A DNA stretch of 64,000 nucleotides from Sphingomonas sp. LM7 (GTDB taxonomy: Bacteria > Pseudomonadota > Alphaproteobacteria > Sphingomonadales > Sphingomonadaceae), in assembly GCF_002002925.1 (NCBI RefSeq), contig NZ_CP019511.1, forward strand, positions 124,001 to 188,000, in the 5' to 3' direction. Shown here in pieces: positions 28,021 to 35,780 of the stretch (position 1 is the first letter of the stretch; each line of letters opens with the position of its first letter). A program made the translations under genes and the position numbers. The notes beneath the pieces are model-generated. The model was not told the DNA's origin, made no database searches, and worked only from the letters and a program-made list of their open reading frames with translations.

Positions 28021-28108
28021 CCCGTTCGCGCTTGTCGAAGCGCCGCCCCGGGCCTTGCGGCTCACGCGTGCGTGGAGCCGCTCTTCGACAGGCTCGGGAC
28101 GAACGGGG
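28021..28108. repeat. REP-type repeat pair
   Basis: CGTTCGCGCTTGTCGAAG and an inverted partner CTTCGACAGGCTCGGGACG face each other across about 40 bases. They share the unit seen at 12378-12489. The pair lies in the 294-base gap between the DUF808 gene and rplL, which holds no supported gene. Confidence 0.75.
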
Positions 28109-28146
28109 AATATCTTGCTGGTCGCGCAGGCGTTCTGACGCACAAC

Positions 28147-28181
28147 GAAAAAAGGGCGGCCCCAGCGGGACCGCCCTTTCG
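28147..28181 (-). terminator. Terminator of rplJ-rplL
   Basis: AAAGGGCGG (28151-28159) pairs with CCGCCCTTT (28171-28179). On the - strand the hairpin is followed by a run of T (complement of 28147-28153), 26 bases after the rplL stop, so the operon ends here and does not run into rpoB. Confidence 0.85.
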
Positions 28182-28206
28182 TTCTCTGCCGTGAAGCAGA
28201 AGAAGC

Positions 28207-28581
28207 TTACTTGACCTCGACGGTCGCGCCGGCTTCTTCGAGCTGCTTCTTGATCTTCTCGGCTTCGTCCTTGTTGACGCCTTCCTTGACGGCCTTGGGA
28301 GCCGACTCGACGAGCGTCTTGGCTTCGGTCAGGCCGAGACCGGTGATCGCGCGGACTTCCTTGATGACGTTGATCTTCTTGCCACCGTCGCCGGTGAGGA
28401 TCACGTCGAACTCGGTCTGCTCTTCGGCAGCCGGAGCAGCGGCGCCGCCGGCGGCGGCAGGTGCTGCAACTGCAGCAGCGGCCGAGACGCCCCACTTCTC
28501 TTCGAGAAGCTTCGAGAGCTCGGCGGCTTCGAGAACGGTCAGCTCGGAGAGCTGGTCGACGAGTGCGTTAAGGTCAGCCAT
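28207..28581 (-). CDS. rplL: 50S ribosomal protein L7/L12
   Basis: The 124-residue stalk protein that recruits translation factors. The N-terminal dimerisation helix ([20 protein letters not shown]), the Ala/Gly/Pro hinge (about residues 35-52) and the C-terminal factor-binding domain ([32 protein letters not shown]) are all present. GGAGT precedes the ATG. It follows rplJ by 57 bases. Confidence 0.98.
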   Translation of the reverse strand: MADLNALVDQLSELTVLEAAELSKLLEEKWGVSAAAAVAAPAAAGGAAAPAAEEQTEFDVILTGDGGKKINVIKEVRAITGLGLTEAKTLVESAPKAVKEGVNKDEAEKIKKQLEEAGATVEVK

Positions 28582-28638
28582 GATTAAACTCCAATCAAAT
28601 CAGATAGGTTAGGGAATTGGTCTCGAAAGAAGGGCCGC

Positions 28639-29154
28639 TTACGCGGCTTCCTTCTCCGCATATGCCGAAAGAACACGCGCGATCTGCGCGGCCGGTGCCT
28701 GGGTGATCGTCGCGATCTTGGTCGCAGGTGCCACGATGAGCCCCACGATCTTCGCACGCAGTTCATCCAGCGACGGCAGCGTCGCAAGTGCCTTCACGCC
28801 TTCGACGTCGAGCAGCTGCGCGCCCATTGCTCCGCCGACGATTTCGAGCTTGTCGTTCGTCTTGGCGAATTCCGCGATGACCTTGGCCGCAGCCACGGGA
28901 TCGGTGGAAGTGGCGAGCGCCGTCGGACCCGTCAGCAGGTCCGCGATCACCGAATAATCGGTGCCCTCGGCGGCAATCTTGGCAAGCTTGTTCTTCGAGA
29001 CCTTATAGCTCGCACCGGCTGCGCGCATCTTGTTGCGGAGGTCCGTCGATTGCTTGACGGTCATCCCGAGATTGCGGGTGACAACCACCACGCCGACCTC
29101 GTTGAAGGTGCGATTCAGCTCGGCAACGGCATCAGCCTTCTGGGAACGATCCAT
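28639..29154 (-). CDS. rplJ: 50S ribosomal protein L10
   Basis: A 171-residue protein that anchors L7/L12 dimers to 23S rRNA. Family features: [40 protein letters not shown], the GPTALA segment, and a C-terminal helix for L12 binding ([13 protein letters not shown]). GAGGAGA precedes the ATG. Normally it follows rplA directly; here about 4.5 kb of other genes separates them, so it must have its own promoter in the leader region. Confidence 0.98.
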   Translation of the reverse strand: MDRSQKADAVAELNRTFNEVGVVVVTRNLGMTVKQSTDLRNKMRAAGASYKVSKNKLAKIAAEGTDYSVIADLLTGPTALATSTDPVAAAKVIAEFAKTNDKLEIVGGAMGAQLLDVEGVKALATLPSLDELRAKIVGLIVAPATKIATITQAPAAQIARVLSAYAEKEAA

Positions 29155-29290
29155 GCCGGTCTCCTCGTTAAGGAGCCCCGAAAGGCTCCGGTTACAAATT
29201 GTCCGAGGGGCACGATCGTCACGGCCAGGGGCTTCCCCGGCGAGACCCGAACGCTCCGCCGCAGCGGACCGTGTCGGTAAAAAATCTGTC
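29155..29290 (-). promoter_or_regulatory. rplJ leader / candidate L10 autoregulatory region
   Basis: The bases before rplJ on the - strand can fold: CGGAGCC-TTTC-GGGGCTCC forms a hairpin about 20 bases before the ATG, and further GC-rich pairing is possible upstream. L10-L12 complexes usually bind such leaders to repress their own translation. The rest of the 281-base gap (to 29435) should hold the rplJ promoter; no gene is seen there. Confidence 0.5.
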
Positions 29291-29435
29291 CCCGTCTTGG
29301 CGAGAAATCAAGACCGGCAAATCCCGGTCACTCGCTGTCTCGGACGGAACGCAGGCAGGGCAAGCCCCATCTGCGAAGGCGCGCACATAGCGGAATGTGG
29401 GGATGAGTCAACCGGCCGTGCTTTCGGTGGCTCCG

Positions 29436-29708
29436 TCAGTCCGGATTGCCGCGTGCCGGCAGCGTAGCGAGCCAGCGGTCGAATCGATGGATCAGCAGCG
29501 CGCCGATAAGTGGTGCCACTGCGCCGGAGAACGCGAAGAAGAGTTGGTTTATGATGACCGACCAGTCGGCCTGAAACTGATTCCCGGGCCCAAGCCCGCC
29601 AGTTGCGAGAAGCGATCCCAAAACCCCGGCGAGGACCACCAGGATCGCGATGCCGAACAGGATGCGCGAGCCATGTGCCATGCTGGCGCGATACAAGCGT
29701 TCGAACAT
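29436..29708 (-). CDS. Small two-span membrane protein
   Basis: A 90-residue protein with two hydrophobic segments (ILFGIAILVVLAGVLGSLLA and a second around LFFAFSGAVAPLIGALLIH) and a charged tail. No family recognised. The ribosome site is weak (TGGAG well upstream of the ATG). It lies between the pectate lyase and rplJ on the same strand. Coding is likely from its length and hydrophobic pattern; function unknown. Confidence 0.6.
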   Translation of the reverse strand: MFERLYRASMAHGSRILFGIAILVVLAGVLGSLLATGGLGPGNQFQADWSVIINQLFFAFSGAVAPLIGALLIHRFDRWLATLPARGNPD

Positions 29709-29780
29709 TGCGGCGGTTCTCCAGTCAGCGAAGGCGTATCATGTTCTGCATCACCCGCAAGGCGTACGGGTTCGCGCGGA

Positions 29781-31007
29781 TCATGTCGTTGTCGTCGGAT
29801 ATCCGCCTACCTCGCGTTCGTCGTCGATCACCCGGCCTTTACCGCTGCGCACCTCGGCGACGATGCGCTTGTCTATCGCGTCGCGATCCCATGGCCGCGC
29901 CCCCGCTTCGGCGAGGACCCAGGCTTCGACCTCGCGCGCTGGGCGGGCCGCGAAGCCTGCGGGCCAAAACGGCGCGCGGGGCAGGGGGATCACTTTGGGA
30001 TCGCGGTTGGAAAGGATGCAGAGCCGCGTCATCGGCCGCCCGTCGGCGAGCGCATAGACATTGTCGCGCTCGAACAGCTCGAGATCGCCCTGACCCTCGA
30101 CGATCAGGAATGGCAGATCCGCGCGCGTCGACGCGCCGCCGCGCACGACATTGCCGACGATCGCCAGCCGCCCGACCGTCCAGGGTTGGCCGACCCATTC
30201 CTCTTCGTTCAGGGCATAATGCATGCAGCGATTGCCCGGATCGTAGATCAGGTTGTTGGCGGTCAGCGCGTGCGAGCCGCCCTTGAACAGCTGGTTGCGC
30301 TCATAATTGTGCGCATAGAGATTGCCCGCGATCAGCACGTCGGTGACGTTGTCGTGGATCAGCGATCCCTTCGAATGCTCGCCCTTGGCGTGGCTCGAAT
30401 GCGCGAGTCCCTCGGCGACGATATTCTGCGTGAAGCTGATCCGCCGCGAGGTATGCTGACGCCACGCCTCCACCGTGTCGCCTCCGGCGAAGCGCGGGCC
30501 CGAGGCGGAGAGGTTCTCGTCGGTTGCCCAGGCGAACGAGCAATGGTCGACGATCACGTCGTGCGCCGCGCTGGTCGAGAGGCCGTCGACTTCCCAGCCG
30601 CTTTTGGGTGGCGCTCCATCGGCTCCGGCGCGCACGCGGATATGGCGGATCACCACGTCGTGCGTCGAGACCCCGATCCCGCCGCGGATCAGCGTGATGC
30701 CCGGGGAGGGGGCGCTTGCCCCATCGATCGTGACATGGGGCTCGCGGATCGACAGGCTCTTGCGCGCCAGGTCGATCACACCGCCCACAGCGAACACGAT
30801 CCGCCGCGGGCCGGTCGCCGCCAATGCCGCGCGCAGCGTTCCCGGCCCTTCGGAGGCGAGGCTGGTCACCCGCAGCACGCGCCCGGCATCGCCGCCCCTG
30901 GTCCTGGTCCAGCCGCTGATCGGCGCAGGCGCAGGCGCGTGCGCCAGCAACGGGGCATGCCCGGCGGCGATCGCCGCACCCAGGAATATCCGCCGGTTCA
31001 GTCGCAA
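29781..31007 (-). CDS. Exported pectate lyase-like (PL1-type) right-handed beta-helix protein
   Basis: A 408-residue protein with a Tat-type signal (NRRIFLGAAIAAG) and a beta-helix of the pectate lyase superfamily: LRVTSLASEGPGTLRAAL, IVFAVGGVIDLA, HVTIDGASAPSPGITL, VVIRHIRVRAG, DVIVDHCSFAWATDENLS, then HSKGSLIHDNVTDVLIAGNLYAHN. The DHCSFAWATDE turn corresponds to the Ca-binding/catalytic region of PL1 enzymes. The C-terminus ends IDDEREVGGYP plus a Thr tail, shorter than many homologs. It would make unsaturated oligogalacturonides, the source of the KduI substrate. It is 16 kb from the uronate operon, inside the split ribosomal-protein region. Confidence 0.82.
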   Translation of the reverse strand: MRLNRRIFLGAAIAAGHAPLLAHAPAPAPISGWTRTRGGDAGRVLRVTSLASEGPGTLRAALAATGPRRIVFAVGGVIDLARKSLSIREPHVTIDGASAPSPGITLIRGGIGVSTHDVVIRHIRVRAGADGAPPKSGWEVDGLSTSAAHDVIVDHCSFAWATDENLSASGPRFAGGDTVEAWRQHTSRRISFTQNIVAEGLAHSSHAKGEHSKGSLIHDNVTDVLIAGNLYAHNYERNQLFKGGSHALTANNLIYDPGNRCMHYALNEEEWVGQPWTVGRLAIVGNVVRGGASTRADLPFLIVEGQGDLELFERDNVYALADGRPMTRLCILSNRDPKVIPLPRAPFWPAGFAARPAREVEAWVLAEAGARPWDRDAIDKRIVAEVRSGKGRVIDDEREVGGYPTTTT

Positions 31008-31125
31008 ATCCGCTCTCCCTTTGCCGCCTCGCCTGCATGCTTAACGCACGCCTCGGCTGTGCCCCTGCGGAACAGTCCAAAAACCATGCTAGCCAGCGGC
31101 CGTTTCACCAGCAATATCGTCGCGC

Positions 31126-31668
31126 ATGACGACTCGCCTCATGCTCCGGAGCCTACTCCTCCTCCTACTCGCGTCGCTGGCCATGCCGGCCGCAGCGACC
31201 ACCGCAGCCAAGGGCCCGATCGTGCTGGCGATCCTGACGCCCGACGCGCCGCTTGAGGAAGGCGAATATCTGTGGGAGCCCGAACGTGCGCCGGCGGGCA
31301 AGATCGAGATCGTCGCCGATGTCGCGCGCGACACGCTCTACGTCTATCGCGGCGGGATCGAGATCGGCCGCACCATCCTGATCTACGGGGTCGACGAAAA
31401 GCCGACTCCGCTGGGCACCTTCCCGATCCTTCAGAAGAAGAAGGATCACATCTCGAATATCTACAACGCCCCGATGCCGTACATGCAGCGGCTCACCTGG
31501 AGCGGCGTCGCGCTTCACGGCAGCGGCGAGACAGTGGACAATCGCTACGCCACGCATGGCTGCATCGGCCTGCCCGACGAGTTCGCCGCCTTGCTGTTTC
31601 GCGCCACCAAACTCGGCGACCGCGTGACCGTCACGCGCAACTGGTTGCCGCAATTCTACGGCGCGTGA
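31126..31668 (+). CDS. L,D-transpeptidase (YkuD domain)
   Basis: A 180-residue exported enzyme that makes or modifies peptidoglycan cross-links. Signal peptide RSLLLLLLASLAMPAAATT; the YkuD catalytic motif runs from His131 (ALHGSGETVDNRYA) to THGCIGLP with His144 and nucleophile Cys146. The segment EIVADVARDTLYVYRGG is the domain's usual start. It is divergent from the pectate lyase gene. Met6 (31141) is an equally good start, as no clear ribosome site is visible. Confidence 0.88.
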   Translation: MTTRLMLRSLLLLLLASLAMPAAATTAAKGPIVLAILTPDAPLEEGEYLWEPERAPAGKIEIVADVARDTLYVYRGGIEIGRTILIYGVDEKPTPLGTFPILQKKKDHISNIYNAPMPYMQRLTWSGVALHGSGETVDNRYATHGCIGLPDEFAALLFRATKLGDRVTVTRNWLPQFYGA

Positions 31669-31729
31669 CATTCGTCTAAACGGGGCGGCGCGAGCGGATT
31701 AGCTTTGAGCCTTCGCCAGGAGACGCTTG

Positions 31730-31894
31730 ATGTTTTCCATTTGGACATATTTGGCCGTTGCTATGGCCATTGCGCTGATTGCGTTCGGGATTGGGCAGAT
31801 GGTGCCCGGACTGGGCGTGGCATTTGTGGCGCTGGCTACTACTCTATGGACCGCATATTCGGTCCATCGGCAACGTCGGCTCAACCACAGCTGA
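31730..31894 (+). CDS. Small membrane protein, 54 residues
   Basis: The reading frame starts ATG 31730 and ends TGA 31892-31894, giving MFSIWTYLAVAMAIALIAFG at the N-terminus, then IGQMVPGLGVAFVALATTLW and a basic tail (SVHRQRRLNHS). AGGAG at 31718-31722 is ideally placed, which makes this more than a chance ORF. It should form one long or two short membrane helices. GC is lower than in neighbours. It lies after the L,D-transpeptidase, possibly in the same transcript. No family recognised. Confidence 0.6.
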   Translation: MFSIWTYLAVAMAIALIAFGIGQMVPGLGVAFVALATTLWTAYSVHRQRRLNHS

Positions 31895-31938
31895 TCGACG
31901 TCACGCCGAAGCGCAGGCACTCGCTCCCGCTGCGTTTC

Positions 31939-32742
31939 CTATTGTCCGATCCGCACCCGGCGAAACCGCGCCTCGATCAGGCTGTACACGCCGAACAGCA
32001 TAAGCCCCGCGGCAACGATCCCCAGCAGTACCGGCCCAAGGGGCCCGTCGCGCAGCGTCCGCAGCGCCTGGCCCATGCCGCCGGCTTCCTCGGCCCGGGC
32101 GTGCCAGGCGGCGGCGAGTAGCGCCCAGCCGGTCAGCGCGAACACCAGCGCCCGCGCCGCATAGCCGATCTGCCCGACCAGACAGACATAGCGCGGTACC
32201 GGCACGTCGCTGTTCAATTCGCTGGCAAACTTGTTGCGATAGGCCTTCCACGCCTGTGCGCCTGCGCCACCCACCAGCAGCAGCCCGATCCCGCCGAGCA
32301 ACCACACGCCGCCCGGCTGCGCCATCAGCCAGCCCGACCAGTCCTGCGCGCGTTCATCGCCGGGGCTGGTCTCCGGCCGCACGAGGCGCAGCGCCAGCTT
32401 GCCTGCATATACTGCGAGCAGGGTATGGACGAACGCGCTCCAGCCGAAGCCGGCGCGCTCGGCGATCGCCTTGGGCGAAGTGCCGCGCCGCTCGGGATCG
32501 AACACCGCTTCGCTGAACCGCCACAGCGCATATCCCAGCAGCCCCAGCGTCACGATGCCTAGCAGCACTTGGCCGAGCGGCTGGTGGAGCAGCGATCCCA
32601 TCGCTTCCTGATTGTCTGCGGGGGCATCGCCGCGCCGCGCCGCATCTATCGCGAACCAGCCGACCAGCAGATAGACCAGTCCCCGCGCGGCGAAACCCAG
32701 CCGCGCGATCAGCGTGGCGGCCCGATGCGTCCTGTCCTTCAT
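31939..32742 (-). CDS. DUF1206 family membrane protein
   Basis: A 267-residue inner-membrane protein with three repeated pairs of spans, the layout of DUF1206: LIARLGFAARGLVYLLVGW, then GFGWSAFVHTLLAVYAGKLA, then VGQIGYAARALVFALTGWALL. The repeated G-x-x-A-R-G/A-L-V motif is visible in the first and third units. Function of the family is unknown. ATG 32742 is used because the repeat unit starts right after it; the longer in-frame ORF to 32886 overlaps the end of the PilZ gene. Confidence 0.85.
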   Translation of the reverse strand: MKDRTHRAATLIARLGFAARGLVYLLVGWFAIDAARRGDAPADNQEAMGSLLHQPLGQVLLGIVTLGLLGYALWRFSEAVFDPERRGTSPKAIAERAGFGWSAFVHTLLAVYAGKLALRLVRPETSPGDERAQDWSGWLMAQPGGVWLLGGIGLLLVGGAGAQAWKAYRNKFASELNSDVPVPRYVCLVGQIGYAARALVFALTGWALLAAAWHARAEEAGGMGQALRTLRDGPLGPVLLGIVAAGLMLFGVYSLIEARFRRVRIGQ

Positions 32743-32836
32743 GCGGCTGCTCGTGACTCGACTGTGCGCATCGTCTTCCCCTGTCGGCCGATGGGCCGGC
32801 AGTCGTAACGGAGCAGGCCGGCTTCGGTTGCCGGCG

Positions 32837-33502
32837 TCAGAGACCGGGCGTGCGCAACAGCCGTTCGCGCAGGTCCTGCATCGCAATGGCTTCGGCGGCG
32901 CTGATCCGGTCGGGCGCGCCGAGCACCGCGCCTAGATGCTCGAGGATCTGGCTGGCGCGATCGAGGTTTTGGAGGACGCGCAAATGCCGCTTCAGCATCT
33001 CGGGATCCTCGATCAGCGCCTCGCCCAGCGTGTCGATCAGCCGCTGGACGTGGACGATCTCGTCGGAAAGGCGCTGGTCGAGTTCGCCGGAGACCAGCAC
33101 GGGGGCTGCGGCCGGCACGGGCTCTGCGGGCAGCACAGCGCCGTTGCGTACTGCGGTCTGGATGGCGTCCACCCGCGCCTGGCCCAGCTTGCCTTCGAAG
33201 CTGGGCGGGCGTTTGCCGGTCACCCATTCGTCCACCGACGCGGCGACATTGTCGAAATGGACGCCGCAGCGCCCACCCTGGCGCCAGACGACCGTCGCCG
33301 CGACCTGGATTTCCGCGCGAAACAACACCAGCGACGCGCCCGGATCGGGAAGCACCGTGCCGTCCAGCATCGCGCCGGTCTCGGAAAGATTGCGGATGCG
33401 CACCGCGACGCGCGTTCCGGCGGACTCGATCGTCGCCGAGAGCATCAGGTTCTTGCGCGGCGGTCGCGCCCGGACGCCGCCCTGTGCGTCCTCACTGGTC
33501 AT
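32837..33502 (-). CDS. PilZ domain protein
   Basis: A 221-residue cytoplasmic protein. Residues about 10-100 match PilZ: an Arg-rich start (RARPPRKNLMLSATI), RIRNLSETGAMLDG corresponding to the D/N-x-S-x-x-G motif, and VVWRQGGRCGVHFDN. This suggests c-di-GMP binding, although the first Arg motif is not exactly RxxxR. The remainder is helical (LDQRLSDEIVHVQRLIDTLG) and unassigned. A GGDEF/EAL protein at 48467-50824 is the only c-di-GMP enzyme in the window. Confidence 0.8.
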   Translation of the reverse strand: MTSEDAQGGVRARPPRKNLMLSATIESAGTRVAVRIRNLSETGAMLDGTVLPDPGASLVLFRAEIQVAATVVWRQGGRCGVHFDNVAASVDEWVTGKRPPSFEGKLGQARVDAIQTAVRNGAVLPAEPVPAAAPVLVSGELDQRLSDEIVHVQRLIDTLGEALIEDPEMLKRHLRVLQNLDRASQILEHLGAVLGAPDRISAAEAIAMQDLRERLLRTPGL

Positions 33503-33604
33503 CGCGGGCCTTCATCGGCGACGGGATAGGATGATTATCGGAGGAGCGCCATTCCGGAAATCCACGCGAGTCCCGGTGTTGCACGCCGCGATCGGTGCCC
33601 ACGC

Positions 33605-33636
33605 AAAAGGGGCCGGAATTGCTTCCGGCCCCTTTC
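33605..33636 (-). terminator. Terminator of rplK-rplA
   Basis: AAAGGGGCCGGAA-TTGC-TTCCGGCCCCTTT is a near-perfect hairpin 22 bases beyond the rplA stop on the - strand, ending with TTTTGC. It shows rplK-rplA is a separate unit from rplJ-rplL. Confidence 0.85.
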
Positions 33637-33657
33637 GTTAGTCCATGTCCGCGCAGA

Positions 33658-34350
33658 TCAGACCGTGGCGACTTCCGCTACATCGACCTTGACGCCCGGG
33701 CCCATTGACGAGCTCAGCGCCACCTTGCGGAGGTACTTGCCCTTGGCGCCGGCCGGCTTGGCCTTGACCACAGCATCGACCAGCGCGTCGAAGTTCGCGC
33801 GGAGGTCTTCCGCCGGGAACGACGCCTTGCCGATGCCAGAATGGATGATGCCAGCCTTCTCGACGCGATACTCGACCTGACCGCCCTTGGCGGCCTTGAC
33901 GGCCTCGCCGACGTTCATGGTCACGGTGCCGAGCTTCGGGTTCGGCATCAGGCCCTTGGGACCCAGCACCTTGCCGAGACGGCCGACCAAGCCCATCATG
34001 TCGGGCGTGGCGATGCAGCGATCGAAGTCGATCTTGCCGCCCTGAATGGCTTCCATCAGATCCTCGGCACCCACCACGTCGGCGCCTGCTGCAGTGGCTT
34101 CATCGGCCTTGGCACCGCGGGCGAAGACGCCAACGCGGACGTCCTTGCCGGTGCCCTTGGGCAGGGTGACGACGCCGCGGACCATCTGGTCTGCGTGACG
34201 CGGATCAACGCCCAAGTTGAGAGCGATTTCGACAGTCTCGTCGAACTTGCTGGTGGCGTTCGCCTTGACGATGCCGATGGCTTCATCGACGCCGTGGAGC
34301 TTGTCGGCTTCGACGGTCCAGGTCTTCTGCTTCTTGGTCAGCTTTGCCAT
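33658..34350 (-). CDS. rplA: 50S ribosomal protein L1
   Basis: A 230-residue protein of the large-subunit L1 stalk and translational repressor of its own operon. Family landmarks are [35 protein letters not shown], the [20 protein letters not shown] loop, and [17 protein letters not shown]. It starts 4 bases after rplK. Confidence 0.98.
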   Translation of the reverse strand: MAKLTKKQKTWTVEADKLHGVDEAIGIVKANATSKFDETVEIALNLGVDPRHADQMVRGVVTLPKGTGKDVRVGVFARGAKADEATAAGADVVGAEDLMEAIQGGKIDFDRCIATPDMMGLVGRLGKVLGPKGLMPNPKLGTVTMNVGEAVKAAKGGQVEYRVEKAGIIHSGIGKASFPAEDLRANFDALVDAVVKAKPAGAKGKYLRKVALSSSMGPGVKVDVAEVATV

Positions 34351-34354
34351 GATC

Positions 34355-34786
34355 TCAGCCCTCCACCACTTCGAGGCCCATCGCGCGGGCGGAGCCTTCG
34401 ATAATCTTGGTCGCTGCCTCGATGTCGTTGGCGTTCAGGTCCTTCATCTTGATCGTCGCGATCTCGCTGAGCTGCGAGCGCTTGATCTTGCCGGCAACCG
34501 ACTTGCCCGGCTCCTTCGAGCCCGACTTGAGGTTGATCGCCTTCTTGATGAGGTAGGTCGCCGGCGGCGTCTTGGTCTCGAACGAGAACGAACGGTCCGC
34601 ATAGACGGTGATGACGGTGGGAAGGGGGGTGCCCTTTTCCGCGTCGCCGGTCGAGGCGTTGAACGCCTTGCAGAATTCCATGATGTTCACGCCGCGCTGA
34701 CCCAGCGCAGGGCCGATCGGCGGCGAGGGATTCGCAGCGCCCGCGGGCACCTGCAGCTTGATATAGCCGGTAATCTTCTTTGCCAT
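34355..34786 (-). CDS. rplK: 50S ribosomal protein L11
   Basis: A 143-residue protein of the GTPase-associated centre. Seen: [39 protein letters not shown], and the C-terminal rRNA-binding domain ([30 protein letters not shown]). AGAGAG precedes the ATG. About 4.2 kb separates it from nusG, so the 256-base gap to the next gene on its 5' side must carry its promoter. Confidence 0.98.
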   Translation of the reverse strand: MAKKITGYIKLQVPAGAANPSPPIGPALGQRGVNIMEFCKAFNASTGDAEKGTPLPTVITVYADRSFSFETKTPPATYLIKKAINLKSGSKEPGKSVAGKIKRSQLSEIATIKMKDLNANDIEAATKIIEGSARAMGLEVVEG

Positions 34787-35042
34787 GTCACTCTCTTTCA
34801 GGAGCCGTGGCGGGCTCCGATCAAGTTTAGCGGTTCAGACGGACGCCGAGGCATCCTCCCGCAGGGTTTCCATTGCTATAGCTTTGGAAGCCGGGGCCCC
34901 TAGCGCAAAGCCGAGCCCGACGCAACTGGCGAGGCCTCCCATAAGCCACGAAGACGCGGGGGTGGCATTCGTCGGGCGGGCGCGCAGGCGAGCGATACGC
35001 GAAATCCTTGGATGAATAGGGGCACCAGTTTAGGTTGACCCT

Positions 35043-35601
35043 ATGCAGCGGCTGCTGTTCCTTGTGCTGTGTCTGACGCTCGCTGCGTGCGACGAGCGCG
35101 CCGCCCCGCTTAGCGCCTATCGCCATCCCGAAGATGCAATGGCCAGCGTTCTGCCGCTGGCCTTGGCCGGCGTTTACCCGTGCGCGTCCAGGCAGAAGGA
35201 GGATGGTATCGACGTGGTCGCGCGCCTCGCGACCGATCAGTGCTACAAGATGCAGCCTGCCAGACGCGGGCGTCTGGATCGATGAGTTCGAAGGTTCGAC
35301 GTTCTACGAGGGCATGAAAAACGCAGAGACTGTGAAGGTGAAGATCCTGCGTGATGTGAACACCAAGACATCGCGTTTCGAATGGCTCAGCTGGCCGGAC
35401 AGCATGGCGCCGGCGCCTTCGCCGAGAAGCCGTATTGTCCTTCTCGACTTCATTGGCCGCCGAACTGCCTATCAAGGTCGTTACGGCCACATGGGTTTGG
35501 CGGATAGCGAGGTAATCGTCGACCGATTGATCTCCGCCCGGGAAATCTATCGCTCGAGCACGCCGTACCTCGAGGATGAGCTTCTCGAGCGGAAACGCTA
35601 G
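35043..35601 (+). pseudogene. Frameshifted lipoprotein gene
   Basis: Two reading frames join to one protein. Frame 1 starts ATG 35043 with a lipoprotein signal (LLFLVLCLTLAAC) and reads to ATDQCYKMQP before running to a TGA at 35283-35285. The other frame continues with PDAGVWIDEFEGSTFYEG, KVKILRDVNTKTSRFEWLSW and ends at 35601. Skipping one base near 35256-35259 (the G after CAGCCT) joins them into about 185 residues. The second frame has no start or ribosome site of its own. This could be a true pseudogene, a sequence error or, less likely, programmed frameshifting. No named family recognised. Confidence 0.65.
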
Positions 35602-35636
35602 ATGGCCGCAATGGCACCGACGCGGTGCGGCGCTGT

Positions 35637-35672
35637 CGCCGCGCGGGTCTCCGAACGGGCGGCTTTTTTGCC
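35637..35672 (+). terminator. Possible terminator after the broken lipoprotein gene
   Basis: GCCGC and GCGGC arms with partial inner pairing are followed by TTTTTT. The stem is imperfect. Confidence 0.45.
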
Positions 35673-35780
35673 CAGGGCGGGATAGCGGAATTGCATGCCG
35701 GCATGGAGGGCGGGCGTGTCCGTCCGGATAGAACTTCCGCTATCCGGCGTCAGCGGTCATCCGCGTAACGGCTGCACCGC

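Noticed and set aside
28207-29154. Full L7/L12-L10-rpoB operon expected
   Set aside because: A strong terminator follows rplL and the next gene is DUF808; no rpoB sequence is present.
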